From positions 1 through 33,785 of the forward strand of contig JACQOF010000064.1 of NCBI GenBank assembly GCA_016202645.1: DNA of 33,785 nt, written 5' to 3'. Shown one piece after another: positions 16,245 to 23,008 of this stretch. Source of the DNA: a bacterium (GTDB taxonomy: Bacteria; Lindowbacteria; 2-12-FULL-62-27). The stretch's first letter is position 1. The number at the start of each line of letters is the position of its first letter. Made by a program: the position numbers and the translations under genes. The notes below the pieces were generated by a model. It was not told the origin of the DNA. It saw nothing but the letters and a program-made list of their open reading frames with translations, and made no database searches.

Positions 16245-17402
16245 ATGGCCGCGCTGGAATCCGCCGCGAAAATCTTTTTGGACCGGTCTAGCCCGCAGCG
16301 CGCGGATACCATCGACGCGATGGCCGCCGAGAACAATTTTTCGCGGCCGATGATCGAGCGCGCGATCGACTGGACGTTTGGGGAAATCACCGTGAACGCC
16401 ATGCGGCGGCTTTTGATTTCGGAACTGGACGGCGACGACACGCCGAGCGATCCGGCGTTTGGGTCGCCGCGTCTCACGGCCGTCATCGCCGCCGGAGCGA
16501 TTTTTCAGCCGGCCGTCAATTGCGTTGTCCATGCGCTCCTCGTCAAATCCCCGGTCTTTGTCAAATGCTCAAGCCACGACCGCGTGTTGCTCCCCGCGTT
16601 CCTCAAAGTCCTGGCGCGGATCGATCCCGAAGTCGGCGGAGCCGCTCGCGCGGAATCATGGCCGGGCGCGACAGATCCGCGGACGGCGGAACTTCTCTCC
16701 GCGGCCGGCGCGGTGATCGCCTTCGGGACCGATGAGACCATCGCGGCCATCCGGCCGGTGGTGCCGGAAGGAACACCGCTGATCGCGCAGGGCCACAAGA
16801 TCAGTCTGGCGTGCGTCGGCGCGGGCGCGCTCAAAAATCGGGAAACAGCGGCAGCCGCGGCCGCAGCCCTGGCGTTGGACACCGCGATGTACGACCAGAC
16901 CGGGTGTCTTTCCCCGCACGCCGTGTACGTCGAATCGGGAGCGCCCGTCGACGCCGATGGATTCTCGGTACTCCTGGCGCATGAACTCGGACAAATCGCG
17001 AAGACACTCCCGCCCGGACCCATCGCAAACCAAACGGCCGCCGACGTTCAGGCGTATCGCGGAAACGCGGACTTCCGATCCTGCTCGAATCCCAACGTCC
17101 GGTGCCTTTTCGGTGACCGCCTGGACTATACAGTCATTCTGGATGACGAACCGGTGATGCACTTGTCGCCGCTCGGCCGGACCATCGCCGTCCATCCGAT
17201 CGGTGACATCCGTCGTCTGCCGGAACATCTGGCGCCTTTTCACGGCAAACTGCAGGCCGTCGGTGCGGCGCCGGACGAGCCCATCCTTCACGCCATCCAT
17301 GCCGACCTTCAGAATATGGGCGCAAGTTACTTCTGCCCCCTCGGCCGGATGCAGCGCCCGCCCCTCAACTGGAAAAACACAAAACTTTTCCTCAGAGGTT
17401 GA
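16245..17402 (+). CDS. luxC: LuxC-type acyl-CoA/acyl-enzyme reductase
   Basis: 385 residues from ATG 16245. LuxC reduces an activated acyl group with NADPH to the aldehyde. Family blocks include VIAAGAIFQPAVNCVVHALL (80-99), KSPVFVKCSSHD (101-112), AGAVIAFGTDETI (154-166), QGHKISLACVG (182-192) and the catalytic Cys221 in YDQTGCLSPHAVYVE. The start is uncertain: the same frame reads IIIEPFGKHLKQVPVRRI directly before this ATG and looks coding back to the end of luxE, but there is no ATG, GTG or TTG there, only ATA 16191, the ATCs at 16194 and 16197, or CTG 16149. The protein works with LuxE as the fatty acid reductase core. Confidence 0.88.
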   Translation: MAALESAAKIFLDRSSPQRADTIDAMAAENNFSRPMIERAIDWTFGEITVNAMRRLLISELDGDDTPSDPAFGSPRLTAVIAAGAIFQPAVNCVVHALLVKSPVFVKCSSHDRVLLPAFLKVLARIDPEVGGAARAESWPGATDPRTAELLSAAGAVIAFGTDETIAAIRPVVPEGTPLIAQGHKISLACVGAGALKNRETAAAAAAALALDTAMYDQTGCLSPHAVYVESGAPVDADGFSVLLAHELGQIAKTLPPGPIANQTAADVQAYRGNADFRSCSNPNVRCLFGDRLDYTVILDDEPVMHLSPLGRTIAVHPIGDIRRLPEHLAPFHGKLQAVGAAPDEPILHAIHADLQNMGASYFCPLGRMQRPPLNWKNTKLFLRG

Positions 17403-17416
17403 GTTATTTGAGTTAT
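17399..17416 (+). repeat. Two tandem copies of TTGAGTTAT at the luxC stop
   Basis: A 9-base word is repeated exactly twice, covering the TGA of luxC, just upstream of the candidate promoter of the next gene. It could be a binding site for a regulator that contacts successive turns of DNA, or chance. Confidence 0.4.
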
Positions 17417-17428
17417 TGCCTGTCGGGT

Positions 17429-17457
17429 TTGACAGAACTTGCGGATTCTGGATAAAA
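17429..17457 (+). promoter_or_regulatory. Candidate promoter of the PEP mutase-family gene
   Basis: Perfect TTGACA (17429-17434), 16-base spacer and GATAAA (17451-17456; ATAAAA one base on gives 17). RNA would begin near 17463-17465, that is at the second possible ATG of the gene, making a leaderless message. No Shine-Dalgarno lies before either ATG. Confidence 0.6.
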
Positions 17458-17458
17458 G

Positions 17459-18343
17459 ATGTCCATGACCCACGCGGAGAAAATTCGTGAGATTCTAACG
17501 CGGGGCGGCCGGTCGGCGGCCCTCCTCATGCCCGGCGTGTTTGACGCCCTCACCGCGCGGCTCGCCGTGCAGGCCGGCTTCGAGGTGATCTTCACGTCCG
17601 GCTACAGCGTCTCGGCCGCGCGGCTCGCGGCGCCCGATTTCGGGGTCCTCACCGCCACGGAGATGATCGACACGGCGCGGCGGGTGTGTCTTGCGGAACC
17701 CGAAACGCCTCTCATCGTCGACGCCGATACCGGATACGGCAACGCCATCAACGTCATCCAGACGGTGAAGGAACTTCAGCGGGCGGGCGCCGCCGGGATG
17801 TTTCTCGAGGACCAGGTCTGGCCGAAAAAATGCGGGCACATGTCGGGCAAGGTCGTCATCCCTCTGGAGGAATACGAATCGAAACTCCAGGCCGCCATCG
17901 ACACCCGTGGCGACCGCGACTTTTTCATCGTCGCCCGGACCGACGCCCGCGCGCCGCTCGGGCTCAAGGAGGCGATCCGCCGCGCGAAACGCTCGCACGA
18001 GATGGGCGCTGACGCGACTTTCATCGAAGCCCCGCAGTCGATCGATGAAATGCGGGAGATCGCCCGCGAAGTCCCCGGGGTGCGGGTCGCGAACATGCTG
18101 GAAAAGGGAAAGACTCCGCTCCAGACCCCGCAGGAACTCCACGACATCGGATTCGACCTCATCGTCCACCCCCTGACCGCCCTTTACGCCGCGGCGCGCG
18201 CGTACTCGGACGTCTTCCGGATCCTGAAGAAAAAAGGCACCACCCGCGAGGACCTTCACCTGCTCCTGCCCTGGGCAGACTTCCACGGGATCGTGGACTT
18301 GGAGGGGTATTACGAGCTCGAAAAAAAGTATCGAGAACGCTGA
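17459..18343 (+). CDS. Isocitrate lyase/PEP mutase superfamily protein (methylisocitrate lyase-like)
   Basis: 294 residues of TIM-barrel type. Landmarks: LLMPGVFDALTARLA (22-36), SGYSVSA (47-53), metal-binding acids in VDADTGYGN (87-95), FLEDQVWPKKCGHMSG (115-130) with the lyase signature KKCGH at 123-127, and IVARTDA. The catalytic cysteine of KKCGH favours C-C bond lyase or related activity (2-methylisocitrate lyase, dimethylmalate lyase) over a PEP mutase, but members include oxaloacetate decarboxylases and carboxyPEP mutases, so the substrate is open. It has its own promoter candidate and may start at ATG 17459 or at ATG 17465. It is 56 bases after luxC; whether it shares that pathway is unknown. 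Confidence 0.85.
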   Translation: MSMTHAEKIREILTRGGRSAALLMPGVFDALTARLAVQAGFEVIFTSGYSVSAARLAAPDFGVLTATEMIDTARRVCLAEPETPLIVDADTGYGNAINVIQTVKELQRAGAAGMFLEDQVWPKKCGHMSGKVVIPLEEYESKLQAAIDTRGDRDFFIVARTDARAPLGLKEAIRRAKRSHEMGADATFIEAPQSIDEMREIAREVPGVRVANMLEKGKTPLQTPQELHDIGFDLIVHPLTALYAAARAYSDVFRILKKKGTTREDLHLLLPWADFHGIVDLEGYYELEKKYRER

Positions 18344-18357
18344 CGTTTGGAGTCGGT

Positions 18358-18563
18358 GCAATGGGCAATGAACAATGAGCAATGAACAATGCGCAACAAA
18401 TTCTGAATTCATTGGTAACTATTCAGGTTGTCATTCCCGCGAAAGCGGGAATCCAGATTATCGCAGGGCGGACTGGATTCCCGCTTTCGCGGGAATGACG
18501 GAGAGGGCTGAATAGTAACATTCATTGTTAATTGCTCATTGCGTGTTGTTCATTGTCCATTGA
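18358..18563. repeat. Nested dRS3-like inverted-repeat element (about 206 bases)
   Basis: Three nested dyads. The innermost is a perfect 27-base inverted pair (18430-18456 and 18473-18499), each arm itself containing ATTCCCGCGAAAGCGGGAAT, which fits the Neisseria dRS3 consensus ATTCCC-N8-GGGAAT. The next is GTAACTATTCAG (18415-18426) against CTGAATAGTAAC (18508-18519), 11 of 12 matched. The outermost pairs iterated words CAATGAACAATGAGCAATGA (from 18358) with their reverse complement ending at 18563 (CAATGGrCAATGAACAA shared). The loop is 16 bases. It contains no gene and looks like a MITE- or REP-type element. Together with the promoter at 18578-18606 it accounts for the 295-base gap between 18344 and 18638. 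Confidence 0.85.
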
Positions 18564-18577
18564 TCCAAATTATTTTG

Positions 18578-18608
18578 TTGCATCCCCCCCTCCGAACAGA
18601 TATATAAG
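18578..18608 (+). promoter_or_regulatory. Candidate promoter of the SPFH operon
   Basis: TTGCAT (18578-18583), a 17-base spacer and TATATA (18601-18606), with the better TATAAG overlapping at 18603-18608. It lies about 30 bases before the start codon, leaving room for the clear ribosome-binding site GGGAGAAGG at 18622-18630. Confidence 0.5.
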
Positions 18609-18638
18609 TCATCGAGGGAATGGGAGAAGGTGGTTGTC

Positions 18639-19217
18639 ATGGACGCTTGGTGGGGATCCTTGTCGAGCGAACTTCGGATTTTTTATTCCATCGCCATTGT
18701 TTCCAGCGCGGTTCTTCTCATTCAGTTGCTCCTTCTCCTGATCGGACTTGACCACAGCCTCGATGCCGGCGACATGGACATGGGCGGGCCCGGCGAACAT
18801 CCCGGCGGACTGCACATTCTCTCTGTCCGGTCGGTCGTCGCGTTTTTCGTCGGATTCGGCTGGACCGGCGTCGTCGCCCTCAACCGCGGCCTCTCCACTC
18901 TATCCAGCGTTTTCCTCGCGGGCGCCGTCGGCGCGGCATTTCTTCTGACCGTCTACTATATGATGAAAAGTCTTCACGGCCTGCGTTCCAGCGGCACCCT
19001 CGACTACAAGAACGCCGTCGGCCAGATCGCCACGGTCTATCTACCCATCCCGGCCGAGCGGGGCGGGCCGGGCCAGATCGAAGTCATGATCCAGGGGCGG
19101 GTCATGGTCGTCCAGGCTTTTACGAAGTCATCCAAGCCGATCGGCAACCGCGCCAAAGTCCGCGTCGTCGAACAACTGGACGCCGGAACTCTTCTCGTCG
19201 AACCGATTGCCGACTGA
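18639..19217 (+). CDS. YqiJ/NfeD-like membrane protein with OB-fold tail
   Basis: 192 residues from ATG 18639, chosen because GGGAGAAGG ends eight bases upstream; GTG 18630, three codons earlier, overlaps that site. Three membrane segments (about 14-37, 63-80, 87-108) are separated by an acidic Gly/Met-rich loop (GDMDMGGPGEHPGG). Residues 120-192 form the small beta barrel typical of NfeD-type proteins (TLDYKNAVGQIATVYLPIPA, QIEVMIQGRVMVVQAFTK, KVRVVEQLDAGTLLVEPI). Such proteins are encoded next to flotillins and bind them (YqiJ-YqiK in E. coli). The flotillin gene follows 30 bases later. Confidence 0.85.
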   Translation: MDAWWGSLSSELRIFYSIAIVSSAVLLIQLLLLLIGLDHSLDAGDMDMGGPGEHPGGLHILSVRSVVAFFVGFGWTGVVALNRGLSTLSSVFLAGAVGAAFLLTVYYMMKSLHGLRSSGTLDYKNAVGQIATVYLPIPAERGGPGQIEVMIQGRVMVVQAFTKSSKPIGNRAKVRVVEQLDAGTLLVEPIAD

Positions 19218-19247
19218 TGGCTCTCGGAAAATCCGGAGGTAACTGAC

Positions 19248-20984
19248 ATGGACATCCTGTTTCTCATCGGCGGCGGCGTCTTCGTCGTCTTCGTCACCAT
19301 CGTCTCTTTCGCGGCCCGCTACAAGCGATGCCCCTCCGACAAAATCCTCGTCGTTTACGGCAAAATCGGCGGAAGCGGCGGCGCCGGTGCCGGAGGCCTC
19401 CACGCCCGATGTTACCACGGCGGCGCCGCTTTCGTGTGGCCCATCATCCAGGATTATCAGTACCTCGACCTCACGCCCATCCCCATCGACATCAAACTCG
19501 AGGGCGCCCTCTCCCTGCAGAACATCCGCGTGAACACGCCGTCGACCTTCACGGTCGGCATTTCCACCGAGCCCGGCATCATGGAAAACGCCGCGGAACG
19601 TATGCTCGGCCTGGACCTCAAGACCATCCAGGAACTCGCGAAGGACATTATTTTCGGCCAGATGCGCGTCGTCATCGCGACGATGTCCATCGAGTCCATC
19701 AACTCCGACCGCGACAAGCTCATCGAAAACATTTCAAACGGAGTCGAAGTCGAACTCAAAAAGGTCGGTCTTCGGCTCATCAACGTCAACGTCCAGGACA
19801 TCACCGACGAGTCGGGATACATCGAGGCCCTCGGTAAAGAGGCCGCGGCCCGCGCCATCAACGACGCGAAGATCAAGGTCGCCCAGCAGATGCGCGACGG
19901 AGAAATCGGCAAGGCCGAGGCCGAAAAGGAACAGCGGGTCCGGGTCTCCGCGGCGCACGCGACGGCGGTCGAGGGCGAAAACCTCGCGGCGATCACCGTC
20001 GCCCAGTCCAACGCCAACCGCCGCGAGAAGGAAGCCGAAGCCGACCGCCTGGGCACCGCCGCCGAAAAAGTCAAACAGGCCCAGGCCCTCCAGGAATCCT
20101 ACGGCGCCGAGGAAAACGCCGAGCGCCAGCGCGCCAAGCGCGAGGAGGCGACGCAGGTCGCGAACGTCATCGTCCCCGCCGAAATCGACAAGCGGCGGAT
20201 CGAGATCATGGCCGAAGCCCAGGCCGAGCAGACCCGCCGCACCAAGAAAGGCGAGGCCGACGGGATCCGGTCGGTCATGGAGGGCGAAGCCGAAGGCACC
20301 ATGGCGATCCTGACGCGCAAGGCCACCGGTCTCCGGGAAATCGTGCAGTCCGCCGGCGGAAGCCCGGAACTCGCGGGCCTTCTCATGGTGATCGAACAGC
20401 TTCCACAGCTTGTTGCCGAGCAGGTCAAGGCCATTTCGAATTTGAAGATCGATTCAGTGACCGTCTGGGAAGGCGGCCGGAAGGGCGACGGCAAAACCAA
20501 CACCGCCGATTTCGTCTCCGGGCTTGTCGGGTCCCTTCCGCCCCTCCACGAACTCACCAAAAACGTCGGCGTGCGGCTCCCGGAATATCTCGGGAAGATG
20601 ATGTCCGATCCGGACAAGATGGCGGACGTCGGCGAGGCCCTGAAATCCGAAGCCTCCAAGCGCCGCCGCGCCGGGGACCGGGTCCGGCAGTGGCTTTCGC
20701 TGAACCTCGAGCTTCTGACGTCCTTCGACAAAAACAAAAACGCGCGTATCGACGCGGACGAACTCGACGCCGCGGTCTCCGCCGTCCTCGATTGGGCCGG
20801 CCGCGCCATGGACGGCCGCGGGAAATGGTTTTTTTCGAAAGACGACCAGACCCAGGGCCCGCATGACTGGGCAAAAATCGAATCCCTCGGCGCCAAACAT
20901 CCCAAAGCCTTCGTCAATCTGGAAGGCTCTGAATTCTGGATTCCCTACGAGGCCATCGCGCTCGCCATAAAATCTTTGCGGTAA
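19248..20984 (+). CDS. Flotillin-family SPFH protein with EF-hand loop and GYF_2-like tail
   Basis: 578 residues, start ATG 19248 with a strong GGAGGTAA site. An N-terminal membrane anchor (about 3-22) is followed by a SPFH/Band 7 domain (about 28-200: VVYGKIGG, FVWPIIQDYQYLDLTPIPID, VNVQDITDESGYIEALGKEA). A long Ala/Glu-rich flotillin coiled coil spans 200-350, then LLMVIEQLPQLVAEQVKAI (378-396). Unusually, the chain continues about 170 residues past the standard core. Residues 494-505 read DKNKNARIDADE, a canonical EF-hand loop (D1, N3, N5, I8, D9, E12). Residues 526-568 (KWFFSKDDQTQGPHDWAKIE and onward, ending FWIPYEAI) look like a GYF_2-type module. Flotillins scaffold ordered membrane domains; calcium or peptide binding by the tail is inferred. 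Confidence 0.92.
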   Translation: MDILFLIGGGVFVVFVTIVSFAARYKRCPSDKILVVYGKIGGSGGAGAGGLHARCYHGGAAFVWPIIQDYQYLDLTPIPIDIKLEGALSLQNIRVNTPSTFTVGISTEPGIMENAAERMLGLDLKTIQELAKDIIFGQMRVVIATMSIESINSDRDKLIENISNGVEVELKKVGLRLINVNVQDITDESGYIEALGKEAAARAINDAKIKVAQQMRDGEIGKAEAEKEQRVRVSAAHATAVEGENLAAITVAQSNANRREKEAEADRLGTAAEKVKQAQALQESYGAEENAERQRAKREEATQVANVIVPAEIDKRRIEIMAEAQAEQTRRTKKGEADGIRSVMEGEAEGTMAILTRKATGLREIVQSAGGSPELAGLLMVIEQLPQLVAEQVKAISNLKIDSVTVWEGGRKGDGKTNTADFVSGLVGSLPPLHELTKNVGVRLPEYLGKMMSDPDKMADVGEALKSEASKRRRAGDRVRQWLSLNLELLTSFDKNKNARIDADELDAAVSAVLDWAGRAMDGRGKWFFSKDDQTQGPHDWAKIESLGAKHPKAFVNLEGSEFWIPYEAIALAIKSLR

Positions 20985-21112
20985 AATTCTCAACCCACGC
21001 TGTTTTGTTTTCGGAATAAGTTTGATACCCTGCCCTTCATGAAACGTGAAGCTTGGGGCCGCCCTTGGCGGTGATCGACATCGATCCGCGCGGGCGGGTA
21101 CCGGAAGACCTC

Positions 21113-22048
21113 ATGAAACTCCTGCCCGGAATCATCCTCGTCATTCTCGTCCTCATCCTTGGCGGGACCATGGCCTACACCGTCGACACCGAGGAAATCG
21201 CGGTCGTCACCCGGTTCGGGCGGATCGTCCGCGAGGAACCGCCCGGCCTCCATTTCAAATTTCCCATGGGCATCGAACAGGCCTACAAAGTCAAAACCCA
21301 ACGGGTCCTCAAGGAGGAGTTCGGGTTTCGCACGGCCCAGGCCGGAGTCCGCACCCAGTATTCCGGCCGTGGATACCTGGAAGAATCCCTCATGCTGACC
21401 GGCGATCTGAACGTCGCCGTCGTCGAGTGGATTGTCCAGTACCGCGTGGACGACCCCAAGGCTTATCTCTTCCGTCTGCGGGACCCGGAACGAACTTTGC
21501 GGGACGTCAGCGAAGCGATGATGCGTCTGGTCGTTGGAGACCACAGCGTCGACGAGGTTCTGACCATCGGCCGCGAGGAAATCGAGCGCGACGTGCAGGA
21601 ACGCCTGGACGAACGCCTGCGGCACTACGGCGCCGGCATCCGGATCGTGACCGTCAAACTCCAGAACGTCACGCCCCCGGAGGAAGTCCGGCCGTCTTTT
21701 GACGAAGTCAACAAGGCCAAGCAGGACATGGAGCGGATGGTGAACGAAGCCTGGCAGGCGTACAACGAACGGGTGCCGAAGGCGGAGGGCGAAAAAGAAA
21801 AAGCGGTATCGGAGGCGATGGGCTACGAGTCCGAACGCCTGAACCTCGCCAAGGGCGACGCTAACCGCTTCAACGCCATTCTCGCGGAGTACCGGAAGGC
21901 CCCCGAAGTCACCCGCACGCGGATGTACCTGGAAGCGATGGGGGACATTTACGGGAAAGCCAAAGACAAATACATCATCGACGAAAACGCCCGTTCGATC
22001 CTGCCGCTTCTTCAGCTCGGGACGGATAAATCGGGAGAGAAAAAATGA
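21113..22048 (+). CDS. hflK: HflK-like SPFH membrane protein
   Basis: 311 residues from ATG 21113 (GGAAG eight bases upstream; an in-frame TTG at 21053 is less likely). One N-terminal membrane segment (LLPGIILVILVLILGGTMAY) precedes a Band 7 domain: VVTRFGRIVREEPPGLHFKF, VEWIVQYRVDDPKAYLFRLR, ALMRLVVGDHSVDEVL-like block, GIRIVTVKLQNVTPPEEVRPSFDEV, and a coiled coil with EGEKEKAVSEAMGYESERLN. In E. coli HflK and HflC form a periplasm-facing cage around the FtsH protease. It lacks the Gly-rich cytoplasmic N-terminal extension of E. coli HflK. It overlaps hflC by four bases (ATGA). Confidence 0.92.
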   Translation: MKLLPGIILVILVLILGGTMAYTVDTEEIAVVTRFGRIVREEPPGLHFKFPMGIEQAYKVKTQRVLKEEFGFRTAQAGVRTQYSGRGYLEESLMLTGDLNVAVVEWIVQYRVDDPKAYLFRLRDPERTLRDVSEAMMRLVVGDHSVDEVLTIGREEIERDVQERLDERLRHYGAGIRIVTVKLQNVTPPEEVRPSFDEVNKAKQDMERMVNEAWQAYNERVPKAEGEKEKAVSEAMGYESERLNLAKGDANRFNAILAEYRKAPEVTRTRMYLEAMGDIYGKAKDKYIIDENARSILPLLQLGTDKSGEKK

Positions 22049-22971
22049 GAAACACCGGATCCTTCGGCCTCGTTCTCGTTCTGCTGGTTTTCCTCGCGCT
22101 CTTTTCAGCCGCCTTTGTTGTGACCGAAGGCCAGACCGTGATCGTAACCCAGTTCGGACAATTCGTCCGGACGGCTTCGACCGCCGGGCTTTACTGGAAA
22201 ATCCCCTTTGTTCAGACCGTGCGCTATTTCGACCGGAGAATTCTGGAATGGGACGGCGAGGCCAATCAGATGCCGACCAAGGACAAAAAATTTATCTGGG
22301 TCGACGCCACCGCCCGGTGGCGGATCACCGATCCTCTCATTTTCTATCAGCGCCTCAAAAACGAGGTGTATGCCCAGTCCCGGCTTGACGACATCCTCGA
22401 CAACGCCACCCGCGACATCGTCACAGGCATGGTCCAGTTCGAAACCGTCCGCATGTCCAACCGGCCGATGCAGTTTCTCGACGAGGCGATTCTGCCCGAA
22501 GAGGCCCGCCAGCCCATCAAGCTCGGGCGGAATCAGATCACCCGCCTGATTTTGGAGCGGGCCCGGGAAGGCGTCAAGGATTTCGGGATCGAGATCGTTG
22601 ATCTGCAGATCAAGCGCATCAACTACAACCAGGACGTCCAGGCCTCCGTCTACCAGCGCATGATCTCCGAACGCACCCGGATCGCCAAACGAACGCGGTC
22701 GGAAGGCGAAGGCGAACGCCAGAAAATCCTCGGGAAAATGGAACAGGAACTGAAACGCATCTCCTCGGAAGGATACCGCCAGGCCATCGAAATCCGCGGA
22801 CGCGCCGACGCGCTCGCCACCAAAATCTACGCCGAAAGCTACAGCCAGGACCCGCCCTTCTACGAATTCCTCCGCTCCCTCGAAACCTACCGCCGCACCA
22901 TGGACGACAAAACCACCCTCATCCTCACCACCGACAACAAGTATCTGAAGTATCTCAAGGGAAAAAACTAG
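22045..22971 (+). CDS. hflC: HflC-like SPFH membrane protein
   Basis: 308 residues with an N-terminal membrane segment (LVLVLLVFLALFSAAFVV), then the Band 7 domain with the HflC-type run GQTVIVTQFGQFVRTASTAG, GLYWKIPFVQTVRYFDRRIL, KDKKFIWVDATARWRITDPL and FGIEIVDLQIKRINYNQDVQ. The C-terminal half has the RTRSEGEGERQKILGK coiled coil, RGRADALATKIYAESYSQDP and YRRTMDDKTTLILTTDNKYL, as in HflC. Partner of the upstream HflK in modulating FtsH. Its ATG overlaps the hflK stop, so the two are made in equal amounts. A hairpin just past its stop could end the operon. Confidence 0.95.
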   Translation: MRNTGSFGLVLVLLVFLALFSAAFVVTEGQTVIVTQFGQFVRTASTAGLYWKIPFVQTVRYFDRRILEWDGEANQMPTKDKKFIWVDATARWRITDPLIFYQRLKNEVYAQSRLDDILDNATRDIVTGMVQFETVRMSNRPMQFLDEAILPEEARQPIKLGRNQITRLILERAREGVKDFGIEIVDLQIKRINYNQDVQASVYQRMISERTRIAKRTRSEGEGERQKILGKMEQELKRISSEGYRQAIEIRGRADALATKIYAESYSQDPPFYEFLRSLETYRRTMDDKTTLILTTDNKYLKYLKGKN

Positions 22972-22972
22972 C

Positions 22973-23008
22973 TCGGCCTTAAGCCTTCGCTCCGGCTCTC
23001 ACGGCCGA
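22973..23008. terminator. Hairpin between convergent hflC and the LMF gene
   Basis: TCGGCC and GGCCGA pair around an inner AGCC/GGCT stem between two converging genes, with only 27 bases of true intergenic space. The right arm enters the last codons of the minus-strand gene. No long T-run follows on either strand, so it would be a weak or factor-assisted bidirectional terminator. Confidence 0.4.

Noticed and set aside
15049-17402. A bioluminescence (lux) operon
   Set aside because: LuxE and LuxC are present, but no luciferase luxA/luxB or luxD is found; such pairs occur widely in dark bacteria.
18358-18563. CRISPR array
   Set aside because: The repeated words are 8-10 bases long, mirrored rather than in one direction, and have no unique spacers of constant length.
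21039-21074. Eleven-codon open frame MKREAWGRPWR upstream of hflK, possible leader peptide
   Set aside because: No ribosome-binding site, no run of a single amino acid and no clear attenuator hairpin beyond a 5-base CCGCC/GGCGG pair; chance is likely.
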